From positions 1 to 64,000 of the forward strand of contig CAZWAK010000017.1 in the NCBI GenBank assembly GCA_964631865.1: DNA of 64,000 nt, written 5' to 3'. The stretch is from JAFDVL01 sp964631865. Lineage in GTDB: Bacteria; Acidobacteriota; Blastocatellia; RBC074. Made by a program: the position numbers and the translations under genes. Of this stretch, positions 17,401-25,396 are shown in pieces. The notes below the pieces were generated by a model. That model searched no databases, had not been told where the DNA came from, and saw nothing but the letters and a program-made list of their open reading frames with translations. Numbering within the stretch: the first letter of the stretch is position 1; each line of letters starts with the position of its first letter.

Positions 17401-19337
17401 TTAGGATTCTCAACGCGATCCCATTCACGTTTGATGAATCGCAAGGTAACTTTAGAAGCAACGGGTTTGCCTTCGTAATCGGAAGTTTTCACCCTGATCT
17501 TTGCTGTTTCACCTTGAAAATAAATGTAACGGTCAGCATTTGCGAACGCGACGACATTGCCGCGCACGCCCGTGAACGAGCCTTTGCCTTCGATTTCACG
17601 GCGCGCGGAATCCGTGACCATCGCTTCCAACCGATAGACGAAATCCTGATTGTTTTTGGCGTCGGGTTGCGGCACTTCAAATTCAATATTGACCTTGCCG
17701 TCTTTGCCAATCTTCGCTTCGCCGTCCTTCACCATATCGTTGCCGTAGCCGTAATAATCGCTGCCCTCCTCGTCTTCGCCGCTTTCGCTAATGAAGTCGT
17801 CAGCGTCTTCGCTGTCGCGCCACCACGGATGATAGTAGCGCGAACGGTAGATGTAATATTTGACTTCAGCATTAACGACGGGCGCACCGAAGAAATATTT
17901 GGCTTCAATTGTGAAGGTCGTTTTCTCGCCGACGTTGACGAATTTTTTCGGCGTGGTGACGGTGACTTTGTATTCCGGCTTTTTGTATTCCTGCACGTCG
18001 AAGTAATGGCGCGATTCGGCTCCGTTGACTTCCGCAACGATTGCGTAATTGCCGAGCGGCGCTTCTTCGGCAAGTTCGGCTTCGCCGCTGAACGTGCCGC
18101 GCGCAGAGAGCGGCAAATCTTTTTCGAGCAGCTTGCCGCCGTTCGGGTCTTCAATCGTGACGCGCGCCGTGCCGCCCGGATTTTCGTAGCCGTTATCGCC
18201 GAGCTTGCGCAAAATGCCTTTGAAATAGACCTTCTGATTCGGGCGATAAACAGGACGATCCGTGTAAATGTAGCCCGTCAAATTGCCCGCGCCGCCTTCG
18301 CCTTCTTCGGTGTTGTCGAGGAAGTAAAAGGCATCAAGATCAGAGATGGCGAATTGATCTTTCGACGTGGCGAGAATCAACGTTGCATCGCGCCCGGCAT
18401 CGCCAACATTCAAATTCTCGTCGCGGTCAGGGTCAGGCTTCGGCTTTGGCACGATGGCTTTCATTACCCCGTTGTTGTCAGTCGCGCCTTTGATCACAGT
18501 CTTCTTGCCTTTGATGACCTCGATGTTCATGCCGCCATACGGCTCGCCCGATTTGCGATTGACGGTGTAGACCAGCATTTCGCCGTCGTCGGTCGTTTTA
18601 TAAACCATCGTCAAATCGGTCACGATGGCGATGGTGTAGGCGCGCAGGTCTTTGCCGGTCGCGCTGTTGACGGCTTCGATCAGGTACACGCCCGGCTCGC
18701 GCTTGTCCATAATCACCATCTTCGAATCGTATTTGTTTTCGGTCGAGAGCTTCTGTCGAAACGATGTGACAAGCTGATCCTGATTGAGCAGCGGCACGCG
18801 CGCGAAGTCGGCGACGTTGAGCGGCAAGCGGTCGCGTTCGCCGCCGAGACCGCGAAACTTCACATTGAATTCGACGCGCGATTCGTGTTGCAGTTGTTTG
18901 CGGAAATAGTTTTTGACGACGCTCCAAACGGAGGTTTTGAAGTCGTGAACTTTTTCGAGCACGCCGGGCTTGCTGTCTTTGACGTCGCTGACGGCGTCGT
19001 TGGTGTGGAAGTCCGCTTCGCCCATCTGATGCGGGTCGTTGAGTTGCTTGAAAAACTTCGCCGGGTCTTTGACTTTGTAAATGCGAAAGTCGAGCGCATC
19101 AATTGCCTGATAATTCACATAAATCTTCGCGCGGTCGTTCGAGCCGTACGTGCGATTGGTCGAGAGCGAAAACGAAGGCTTGACCGAAGGCGCAGGGCTA
19201 GGAGAAGCAGAAGCGGCGGACGAGGGTGATGCGGCAGCATTGTTTTGCGCGCGCATTCTCGCGCTTGCCAACACGAAGGCAAGGCCGATGGCCAAACCAT
19301 AAACAGCCAGAATGGTGAAATTGTTTCGCAGTTTCAT
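14442..19337 (-). CDS. Alpha-2-macroglobulin family protein with thioester
   Basis: A 1631-residue exported protein beginning MKLRNNFTIL with a signal peptide, then a low-complexity Ala/Ser/Pro stretch and repeated MG (macroglobulin) domains. The bait-region and thioester half are intact: YPYGCTEQ places the thioester Cys at about 1152 and Gln at 1155, and the alpha/alpha toroid domain follows (LQHDDGGWGWWKDD). Bacterial alpha-2-macroglobulins trap proteases in the periplasm or on the cell surface. In Enterobacteria, yfaS-type members sit next to yfaT (DUF1175), and here a DUF1175-like gene lies just upstream. The other known partner, a penicillin-binding protein (pbpC), is mirrored by the transpeptidase fusion downstream. 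The start ATG at 19337 is preferred over an ATG 18 codons upstream. Confidence 0.93.
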   Translation of the reverse strand: MKLRNNFTILAVYGLAIGLAFVLASARMRAQNNAAASPSSAASASPSPAPSVKPSFSLSTNRTYGSNDRAKIYVNYQAIDALDFRIYKVKDPAKFFKQLNDPHQMGEADFHTNDAVSDVKDSKPGVLEKVHDFKTSVWSVVKNYFRKQLQHESRVEFNVKFRGLGGERDRLPLNVADFARVPLLNQDQLVTSFRQKLSTENKYDSKMVIMDKREPGVYLIEAVNSATGKDLRAYTIAIVTDLTMVYKTTDDGEMLVYTVNRKSGEPYGGMNIEVIKGKKTVIKGATDNNGVMKAIVPKPKPDPDRDENLNVGDAGRDATLILATSKDQFAISDLDAFYFLDNTEEGEGGAGNLTGYIYTDRPVYRPNQKVYFKGILRKLGDNGYENPGGTARVTIEDPNGGKLLEKDLPLSARGTFSGEAELAEEAPLGNYAIVAEVNGAESRHYFDVQEYKKPEYKVTVTTPKKFVNVGEKTTFTIEAKYFFGAPVVNAEVKYYIYRSRYYHPWWRDSEDADDFISESGEDEEGSDYYGYGNDMVKDGEAKIGKDGKVNIEFEVPQPDAKNNQDFVYRLEAMVTDSARREIEGKGSFTGVRGNVVAFANADRYIYFQGETAKIRVKTSDYEGKPVASKVTLRFIKREWDRVENPNPTGKWDRYLSSLRESTLSSVDVQTNAQGEAEYNYVAQTKASVRFETVITENSKQIVTEADSIWVTDKSDNWGDFASPDFTSIKLVSDKKSYRPGETAKVLATLPTEGASLLVTTELENIKTIRTIKTAGRAAMIEVPIDAKYVPNVYLSVCYVRDGEFYEQSKLLAVPAKDKFLKLEIIPNKKEYKPRETASYTILARNNDGSPAAGAEVSLGVVDEAVYSIAPENAGDMRRTFYGRRYNRVNTSFSTQFHFSGYSGDKPIQIAQNKRAFQLADFKNETQYAEPTIRKEFKDTAFWNANVVTGADGKATVNVPLPDNLTTWRATARAVTGDLKVGSSVGKVLARKDLILRLETPRFLTEGDTVTLAGIVHNYLDADKSTKIDLEVTGAQLLNAASQTITIPKQGEHRVDWKIKASQLGQIKLLAKALTDTESDAIELPLNVQPAGLKQTRGKALALSGETEEQTFDVNLPANAHAEARKLKLEASPSVAGTLFGAFDYLTTYPYGCTEQTMSGFLPNIYVTQALQNIKTATVGANSNLAGKVSRGLKRLYGLQHDDGGWGWWKDDKTDPFMTAYVVDGLTQATRAGYGVESYRISQGRESLKKMIEAHKAEDGKPIDPEFHAYMVYAFVISGEKGDNYLNDLFNQRNNLQPYGRALLALALKERNDKRADQVANDLERGVAADDVSAHWNSTRRPMLDFTEENNLEATALAVKALARIKPNSEVLPKAARWLVMNRNYGAYWLSTKHTAFAIYGLTDYLKASQELTPDYTVEIYLNGEQVHNRRITSAQDQSFTLERKGSAVSGNNQIRIVKRGRGVLYFGSTLDYHTREESVAAQSSPNLKLTREYFRLKVDEAASKWSLEPLSGELKSGDYIVSKLVLTGAKGRQVMIEDPIPAGCEQMANVSGLDLNYSDNKWSSWFSSREFRDNRTVFFVDYFDGDDFFQYAMRVQIPGEFKVSPARAEFMYQTNVNTNTASDKKTIVDRK

Positions 19338-19347
19338 AGCTTCTCCA

Positions 19348-19523
19348 ATGGTTGAATGGAATACGGATGGAACGGATGTTACTGATCTCAACTGATTGCC
19401 GGTTTATCTGTTTGAATCCGTCGCATCGGTTGCATCCGTGTTCTATGGAATGCGGATGGAACGGATGTCACCGATAAAAACCGATCAGTTTGCATCCGCC
19501 ACATCCGTTCGATCCGTGTTCTA
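19348..19523. repeat. Two tandem long hairpins built from GGATG/CATCC words
   Basis: The segment holds two adjacent units. Each starts with ATGGAAT, then CGGATGGAACGGATG, and ends with ATCCGTGTTCTAT, so each unit can fold back on itself. They lie upstream of the alpha-2-macroglobulin start and end against the Dabb gene stop. A third related hairpin lies at 20724-20813. The internal period is about 9-11 bp, so these are a different class from the 7-bp repeats. Confidence 0.75.
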
Positions 19524-19820
19524 TTTCGAGATGGCATCGTAAATCAATACCTTCGACCACAAATCTGCCAATTCCCGAAATCCATCGTGAATCGGATGAT
19601 CCTGATACAAATCATGTCCTGCCACATCATCAAAGCCGGTCACGAGCTTGCAGGAATACGACCGATCAATCACGGGGCGATCCGTGTCCGCAGGCGTGCC
19701 GACGAAAAAGAATTTGACGCTCGGAATTTGTTCGAGCGATTTCACGCCCGCCCAAAATTTGTCTTGTTGTTCCGGGGTGAGGTCGGGTCTGAGCCAGAAA
19801 TAAACGGAATGTAGAAACAC
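19521..19820 (-). CDS. Dabb-family (stress-responsive alpha/beta barrel) protein
   Basis: A 99-residue single-domain protein with the Dabb pattern: N-terminal MFLHSVYFWLRPDLTPEQQDKF, a central YSCKLVTGFDDVAGHDLYQDHPIHD and C-terminal VLIYDAIS. Dabb domains form dimeric ferredoxin-like barrels, and bacterial members have been linked to stress responses or small-molecule turnover. Length is typical. It lies between the DUF1175 gene and the alpha-2-macroglobulin gene on the same strand and may be co-transcribed. The substrate is unknown. Confidence 0.85.
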   Translation of the reverse strand: MFLHSVYFWLRPDLTPEQQDKFWAGVKSLEQIPSVKFFFVGTPADTDRPVIDRSYSCKLVTGFDDVAGHDLYQDHPIHDGFRELADLWSKVLIYDAISK

Positions 19821-19831
19821 TGATTTTCTCC

Positions 19832-20635
19832 TTATTGCAGTATTTTCAGGCGAAAAAAGCCTAGAAAGTTTTTGTTGTTCTCAACGGGTCGCCAACGCGG
19901 ATCGGGATGTTGCGCCAACACGGACAGCCGCACTTTCTTGATCGTCCCCGCATCGTCGGGCGAAGTGCCCGTGTGATACACGACCCAATCCTTCGCGCCT
20001 TCGTCGGCCTGTCGCGCCGCGCCGAGAAAAATCATGACGTGATACGGATAGCGTTGCACGAAGGCTTGTTGATAAAGGAGCAAATCGCCGGGCTGCGCTT
20101 GCGCGGCATCGCGGCTGATGTAGACCGCGTTGTAATTTTTCAGCGTGCGCGCGTCGGCGAATTCGGAAAACTTGTTGCCCGGCAGGTCGCTTTTCTGAAA
20201 GCTGCCAAACTCGACGCGAAACAATTTTTCCCCCAACAATGACTTTTCCAACTGCAACGATTGCACGTCCGGCGCAACCGCTTCGTAGCCCGCGCCCATT
20301 TTCTGAAACCACAGTCGGTCGTGTTTGCGCAACGCCTCGCGCATGGCAAAGCGCACCAATCCGGCGCAATCGCGCTGCTCGACATTCCACGCATCACTCA
20401 ATTGATAAAACTGCATCTCGGCAATCGCAGTGAACCATTTGCGAAAACTTTCGCGGTCGGACGCGGAGGTCAATTCGACGGAATCCGGGAAACCATCTTG
20501 ATCGGAATCTCCCCAACTGGGTGCAGGGGGAGGTATTGATTTTACTGGTGTGGTACGAGCTTGTGGCGCACGCTCACAGGCGCTACACAGCGTGAGGAAG
20601 AAGAGGCAACAGCTTGTGAGATGAACTTGCTTCAT
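19832..20635 (-). CDS. DUF1175-family (YfaT-like) exported protein, NlpC/P60-like
   Basis: A 267-residue protein with an N-terminal lipoprotein-type signal (FFLTLCSACE). The core carries RDCAGLVRFAMREAL, with a cysteine at a helix start, and later YPYHVMIFLGAA with a histidine, the arrangement of papain-like NlpC/P60 hydrolases. The C-terminal HTGTSPDDAGTIKKV and FLGFFRLKIL are typical of the DUF1175 family. In Enterobacteria the family member YfaT is encoded next to the alpha-2-macroglobulin YfaS; the same neighbourhood is conserved here, with only the small Dabb gene between. A peptidase or amidase activity on envelope material is an inference from the Cys/His pair, not shown. Confidence 0.8.
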   Translation of the reverse strand: MKQVHLTSCCLFFLTLCSACERAPQARTTPVKSIPPPAPSWGDSDQDGFPDSVELTSASDRESFRKWFTAIAEMQFYQLSDAWNVEQRDCAGLVRFAMREALRKHDRLWFQKMGAGYEAVAPDVQSLQLEKSLLGEKLFRVEFGSFQKSDLPGNKFSEFADARTLKNYNAVYISRDAAQAQPGDLLLYQQAFVQRYPYHVMIFLGAARQADEGAKDWVVYHTGTSPDDAGTIKKVRLSVLAQHPDPRWRPVENNKNFLGFFRLKILQ

Positions 20636-20723
20636 GCAATTTCTGTTTGCGACGAAGCGTACTATAGCAAACCTGCGGAAGCCTGAGAACTGTTGCGCCG
20701 CGCGGTCAGCATTTGTGGGTAGC

Positions 20724-20813
20724 CACAGAATGGAACACGGATTAGACGGATTCTACCGATGATGACAGATTGATTGGTCTTGATCGGTTGTCTCCGTTGC
20801 CTCCGTGTTCTAT
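20724..20813. repeat. Long hairpin of the GGATG/CATCC class upstream of the ABC-F gene
   Basis: The left arm runs GGAACACGGATT then GACGGATT; the right arm ends TCCGTGTTCTAT. It is a third member of the hairpin family at 19348-19523 and ends 13 bp before the ABC-F start codon. On the other side it follows the divergent DUF1175 gene. Confidence 0.7.
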
Positions 20814-20826
20814 CTTTCCTGCGACT

Positions 20827-22716
20827 ATGAACATTCTTTCTCTCGAAGACATGCACAAATCATTCGGCGTCAAACCGCTGCTCGTCGGCGTGACTTTCGG
20901 CCTCGACGAAGCGGACAAAATCGGCGTGATCGGCGCGAACGGTTCGGGCAAAACGACGCTGCTGAAAATTATCGCGGGCGAAGAAATCGCGGACTCCGGG
21001 CGCATCGTCACTGCGAACGAAAAGCGCATCACGTACCTGTCGCAAAATCCGAGCTTTGAGGAAACCGCGAACGTGCTGGACACAGTACTCGCCGCGCATC
21101 AGGCGAAATTGCAATTGCTGCACGAATACGAAACAGCGTGTGGGGAACTGGCGAACAGCCACGATGAAAAGCTGCTCAAGCGCGTGGACGATTTGTCGCA
21201 TCAACTCGATTTCACGGGCGCGTGGGACATCGAAGCCGAAGCCAAAATGGTGCTGCAACAGCTCGGCATCACGGATGTCCGAGCGTCTATTAACACGCTT
21301 TCGGGCGGCCAACGCAAACGAGTCGCGTTGGCGCGCGCGCTCGTGACCAAGCCAGATTTATTGATCCTCGACGAGCCGACGAATCACCTCGATGCCGAAA
21401 CGGTCGAATGGTTGGAAGAATATTTGAGCGATTTCAAAGGTGCGTTGTTGCTGGTCACGCACGACCGTTACTTTTTGGATCACGTCGTCAATCGCATTAT
21501 CGAAATTGATCGCGGGCGTGTCACGCGCTTTGATGGCAATTATGCGTATTACCTCGAAAAGAAAGAAGAACTCGACGAGCAACGCGCCATCGAAGGCCAA
21601 AAGCGCGAAGCCATGATTCGCCGCGAATTGGCGTGGCTGCGGCGCGGCGCTCAGGCGCGCACGACCAAACAAAAAGCTCGTGTCCAACGCGCCGAAAATT
21701 TAATGGCGCAACCGAAAGATCAAACGAAAGCCGAGTTGGATATTTCCGTTCGTTCGCGTCGTTTGGGCGGCAAGATTTTAGAACTGCATCACGTTGCAAA
21801 ATCTTACGACGGTCGCACGTTGATTCGTGATTTCAGCTACACGCTCAAACGCGGCGAACGAATGGGCATCATCGGAGCGAACGGCGCAGGCAAAACCACG
21901 CTGCTCGAAATCATCGCCGGACGCACCGCACCCGACGCGGGCGAAGTCGTCACGGGCGCAACCGTCGTGCTCGGTTATTACGATCAGGAAAGCCGCGCGC
22001 TCGATGACGAACTGCGCGTGATTGATTACATCAAAGAAGTTGCCGAATGGATCACGACGGCGGACGGCGACAAAATCACGGCGAGCCAGATGCTCACGAA
22101 ATTTCTCTTCCCGCCCGAAATGCAATACACGCCGATAGCGCGGCTGTCCGGCGGCGAGCGGCGACGATTGTATTTGCTGCGCGTGCTGATGGGGACGCCG
22201 AACGTGTTGATCCTTGACGAAGTCACGAACGATTTGGACATCACGACGCTGATGGTGCTGGAAGATTATTTGGAATCGTTCGCCGGGTGTTTGCTTGTCG
22301 TCAGCCACGACCGCTACTTTCTGGATCGCACGATAGACAAGGTCTTTCGTTTTGAGGGCGAGGGCGTGATCCGCGAATATCCCGGCAATTATTCAGCGTT
22401 TCTGGAAATCCGCGCACGCGAGGCCGAAGAGCAGGTGGCAGTAGTTGCGGAGGCGAAAGCGGCCAAGGTTGTGGTTGCCGAGCCTGAAGTTTCTTCCGCC
22501 AAACGCAAATTGTCATACAAAGAAACGCGCGAATTGGAAGAGTTGGAAACGCGGATTGCCGAGGCCGAAACGCGCAAGGTCGAACTGGAAAAACAAATGC
22601 ACGACCATCCGAGCGATTATGTGTTGATTCAGGAATTGGATGCAGAATTGCGAGCGTTGAACGCGAGTTTGGAACGCGATCTGGAACGGTGGGCGGAGTT
22701 GGCGGAATTCGCTTGA
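20827..22716 (+). CDS. ABC-F ATPase, Uup-like
   Basis: A 629-residue soluble protein with two ABC ATPase domains and no membrane part. The first Walker A is GANGSGKTT and the signature LSGGQRKRVALARAL; the second is GANGAGKTT with LSGGERRRLYLLRVL. An interdomain linker rich in charged residues lies at about 235-300. A C-terminal coiled coil (from YKETRELEELETRIAEAE) distinguishes Uup from EttA-like members. ABC-F proteins act on ribosomes; Uup also binds branched DNA. The ATG at 20827 is used; the 19 codons upstream read through a repeat hairpin. Confidence 0.9.
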   Translation: MNILSLEDMHKSFGVKPLLVGVTFGLDEADKIGVIGANGSGKTTLLKIIAGEEIADSGRIVTANEKRITYLSQNPSFEETANVLDTVLAAHQAKLQLLHEYETACGELANSHDEKLLKRVDDLSHQLDFTGAWDIEAEAKMVLQQLGITDVRASINTLSGGQRKRVALARALVTKPDLLILDEPTNHLDAETVEWLEEYLSDFKGALLLVTHDRYFLDHVVNRIIEIDRGRVTRFDGNYAYYLEKKEELDEQRAIEGQKREAMIRRELAWLRRGAQARTTKQKARVQRAENLMAQPKDQTKAELDISVRSRRLGGKILELHHVAKSYDGRTLIRDFSYTLKRGERMGIIGANGAGKTTLLEIIAGRTAPDAGEVVTGATVVLGYYDQESRALDDELRVIDYIKEVAEWITTADGDKITASQMLTKFLFPPEMQYTPIARLSGGERRRLYLLRVLMGTPNVLILDEVTNDLDITTLMVLEDYLESFAGCLLVVSHDRYFLDRTIDKVFRFEGEGVIREYPGNYSAFLEIRAREAEEQVAVVAEAKAAKVVVAEPEVSSAKRKLSYKETRELEELETRIAEAETRKVELEKQMHDHPSDYVLIQELDAELRALNASLERDLERWAELAEFA

Positions 22717-22786
22717 GCCGCGTCGCGCTTTGTGCAACCGCGCCAACGAACGTAGAATGCTCGCCAAATTCGGAAAGGAAATCGTT

Positions 22787-23362
22787 ATGAAAAAGATTCT
22801 GATTCTCACGGGCGATGGCGGCGAAAGCTTTGAGACGCTGTTTGCCTATCATCGCTTTTTGGAAGCGGGCTACGATCCGGTCATTACGACCATGAGCCGC
22901 AAGCGCATGCACATGGTCATGCACGATTTTGAAGAAGGCTGGGACACGTACATCGAACGACAAGGCTACGGCGTCGAATCACACATCGCACTGAGCGAAG
23001 TCAACGTGAGCGAATACGAAGCCATTATGATTCCGGGCGGGCGCGCGCCCGAATATTTGCGGCACAATGCGCTGGTGCAAGCTCTCGTGAAAGAATTCAA
23101 CGAACGCGGCAAATGGGTGTGGGCGATTTGTCACGGCATTCAGGTGCTGATTACGTCGGGCGTGCTCCAAGCCGGAATGCGTGTGACGTGCTATGAGCAT
23201 TGTCGCTCGGAAGCTGAAAGCACAGGGGCGGTGTATGTCGCCGAATTTCAGGCCGTGCGTGACGGGCGAGTCGTGACAGGCCAAACGTGGCAATCGCACC
23301 CGGAATTTTACCGGGAAGTGTTTGCGTGTCTGGCGGAAACCAGCGTAGCGGCAAGCCAATGA
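22787..23362 (+). CDS. DJ-1/PfpI family protein
   Basis: A 191-residue class I glutamine amidotransferase-like protein starting MKKILILTGDGGESFETL, after an AGGAAA ribosome site. The nucleophile elbow is WAICHGIQ with the reactive cysteine, and the early glutamate is in GDGGESFET, as in DJ-1 superfamily proteins. Such proteins act as proteases, glyoxalases, deglycases or redox sensors; the sequence alone does not decide. It follows the ABC-F gene by 70 bp on the same strand and converges on the DUF1501 gene. Confidence 0.88.
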   Translation: MKKILILTGDGGESFETLFAYHRFLEAGYDPVITTMSRKRMHMVMHDFEEGWDTYIERQGYGVESHIALSEVNVSEYEAIMIPGGRAPEYLRHNALVQALVKEFNERGKWVWAICHGIQVLITSGVLQAGMRVTCYEHCRSEAESTGAVYVAEFQAVRDGRVVTGQTWQSHPEFYREVFACLAETSVAASQ

Positions 23363-23381
23363 ATAAGGCTTCATCGCGCGC

Positions 23382-24827
23382 CTACGCCAGGATGGGTTGG
23401 ATGACATTGCCGCCGAAGTCGGTCAAGCGTTCGTCGCGTCCGTTGTGCTTGAACGTGAGCTTCCACTGATCCAAGCCCATCAAGTGCAAAATCGTCGCGT
23501 TGAGGTCGCGCGGATGATAGCGTTCGCCCACGCATTTGAAGCCGAGTTCATCGGTTTGTCCGATTGTCTGTCCCCCTTTGACGCCGCCGCCGGCCATCCA
23601 CATCGAAAAACCTTCGTGATTGTGGTCGCGGCCTTTGCCGTTTTCGGAAACGGGCGTGCGCCCAAACTCCGTACCCCACACGACGAGCGTCGAATCCAGC
23701 ATGCCGCGACTCTTCAAATCCTTGAGCAACCCGGCGATCGGTTGATCTGTCCAGAGCGCCATCTTCTCGTGATTTTCTTTGATGAGGTCATGCGCATCCC
23801 ATTGCGTGCTGACGGGGCCGCCGCCGGAAAACAGCAGCACCGTGCGCACGCCGCGTTCGACCAGTCGCCGTGCCAATAAGCATCGCGTGCCGAACTCGCG
23901 TGTGTGCGGGCTGTCGAGGCCGTAGAGCTTTTTCGTCGCTGCGGTTTCTTGGCTGATGTCTACGGCTTCGGGCGCGTGTTGCTGCATCCGAAACGCCAGT
24001 TCATACGAGGCAATGCGCGCGGTCATTTCGCTGTCTTCGGCGGCCTGATTCATCTCGTTCATCTTGCGCAGATAGTCGAGCAGATGCCGTTGCTGCGGGC
24101 TGTTGATGTGCGCGGGCGGAGCGAGATGCAGAATCGGCGTTTTGCCGCTGCGCAGTTGCGTGCCTTGATAGAGCGTCGGCAAATAGCCGTTGCCCCACAT
24201 CGGCGCACCGCCTTCGGGCAAACCTTCGGGCTGTGTCAGCACGCAATAGGCAGGCAGGTTTTGACTCTCGGTTCCCAACCCGTATGTCACCCAACTGCCG
24301 AGCGACGGATGCCCCGCAAGCACGCGACTCGTCAGCATTTGATACATCGCAGGCGCATGCACGGCGCTTTCGGTGTAGCACGAACGAATGACCGCGATGT
24401 CGTCAATGCACGACGCGATGTGCGGAAACAGGTCGGACACTTCGACGCCCGATTGTCCGTGCTTTTGGAATTTCCAATGACTGTGCAGCAGCGGCGTGCC
24501 CGGCTTGACGAATTGGCCTTTGACTTCGCCGAACGATTTGGGCAACTGCTGCCCGTGCATTTGGTCGAGCACTGGCTTCGGATCAAACGTTTCCATCTGA
24601 CTCGGCCCGCCGACCATGAACAGGTAAATCACGGCTTTCGCTTTGGCGGCGAAATGCGGCGCTTTGGGCGCGAGCGGATTGTTCGATTGCGGAGTTTGGA
24701 TTGCGGATTGCGGATTGGCAGCCGTGTCTTGACTCAGCAAAGCGGACAGCGCGAGTGCGCCGAAGCCGTTGGCAGATTGGGTCAGGAATGCGCGGCGTGA
24801 TGTGGTAACGGGAATGTGCGGGATCAT
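23382..24827 (-). CDS. DUF1501 family exported protein (Tat substrate)
   Basis: A 481-residue protein beginning with a twin-arginine signal (TTSRRAFLTQSANGFGALAL). The body has the DUF1501 features IYLFMVGGPSQMETFDPKP, the GTEFGRTPVSENGKGRDHN motif and C-terminal HLMGLD, resembling the alkaline phosphatase/sulfatase fold. DUF1501 genes normally neighbour a cytochrome/DUF1549/DUF1553 gene in Planctomycetes and Acidobacteria; here that partner is 28 kb away at 52438. Just after the signal the coding sequence contains the CAATCCG heptamer repeat (encoding a NPQSAIQTPQS linker), also found twice in that distant partner. A role in polysaccharide or sulfated-glycan breakdown is often proposed but not proved. 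Confidence 0.88.
   Translation of the reverse strand: MIPHIPVTTSRRAFLTQSANGFGALALSALLSQDTAANPQSAIQTPQSNNPLAPKAPHFAAKAKAVIYLFMVGGPSQMETFDPKPVLDQMHGQQLPKSFGEVKGQFVKPGTPLLHSHWKFQKHGQSGVEVSDLFPHIASCIDDIAVIRSCYTESAVHAPAMYQMLTSRVLAGHPSLGSWVTYGLGTESQNLPAYCVLTQPEGLPEGGAPMWGNGYLPTLYQGTQLRSGKTPILHLAPPAHINSPQQRHLLDYLRKMNEMNQAAEDSEMTARIASYELAFRMQQHAPEAVDISQETAATKKLYGLDSPHTREFGTRCLLARRLVERGVRTVLLFSGGGPVSTQWDAHDLIKENHEKMALWTDQPIAGLLKDLKSRGMLDSTLVVWGTEFGRTPVSENGKGRDHNHEGFSMWMAGGGVKGGQTIGQTDELGFKCVGERYHPRDLNATILHLMGLDQWKLTFKHNGRDERLTDFGGNVIQPILA
24683..24719. repeat. CAATCCG heptamer repeat inside the DUF1501 gene
   Basis: Read on the coding (minus) strand, CAATCCG occurs twice, followed by CAATCCA, AACTCCG and CAATCGA with a 7-bp period. 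It encodes a Gln/Pro/Ser/Asn linker just after the Tat signal. The same word family recurs at 52911-52944 and 54368-54403. Confidence 0.75.
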
Positions 24828-24830
24828 ACA

Positions 24831-25262
24831 CTACTCCGGGTTCTCAGACAGTTTGCGGAATTGATCTTCCAGCAAATCTTGTCGCTGCATGATTTCATCC
24901 GTGTGCTTGTCATTGCGATTCTGCGCTTCCATCAATCGCAAATGCGCATCAATGAGCGCGTTGATTTTGTAATCTGAGTGCTTATGGGAGTCCACCAGTT
25001 CTTTTTGGGACTCAGAAAGTGTTTTCATTGACACCGCCAATTCACTTTGCGCCTGCGCCAGTTCTTTCATCTTGGCATCCAATCCTTGTTGCGAGCGTGC
25101 AAGCTTCAAGGCAATGCGGCGACCCGTTTTCATGATTTGCTGAATCGTTTCTTCCTGCTTTTGCAGCCGCACTTCCATTGAGCCTTGATGTTCCAGCAAA
25201 AAGCCCACTTTTCGCTCGAACTCCGCTTTGATCTCTTCGTAGGGGTCATTTCCGTTTTTCAT
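24831..25262 (-). CDS. Small coiled-coil protein
   Basis: 143 residues when started at MKNGNDPYEE (25262), which follows a very strong AGGAGGAG site one base away; the longer frame of 195 codons has no such site. From residue 15 onward the protein is almost entirely charged heptad-like helix (KVGFLLEHQGSMEVRLQKQEE, then repeated Leu/Ala-rich helices), ending QDLLEDQFRKLSENPE. No membrane segment or signal is present. It stops 3 bp before the DUF1501 start and is on the same strand. The function is unknown; a structural or scaffold role is the most one can say. Confidence 0.75.
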   Translation of the reverse strand: MKNGNDPYEEIKAEFERKVGFLLEHQGSMEVRLQKQEETIQQIMKTGRRIALKLARSQQGLDAKMKELAQAQSELAVSMKTLSESQKELVDSHKHSDYKINALIDAHLRLMEAQNRNDKHTDEIMQRQDLLEDQFRKLSENPE

Positions 25263-25396
25263 ACTCCTCCTGCTTTTTCGGGAACGCGCGTATCGTACAG
25301 CGGTTTTCCATTGAATGTACAGCGTCTTCATTTCGTTTTCAGTACAACCAAAGTCGAATTGACAGTCCTCTGGCAAACGCTTATAACATTCGCACG

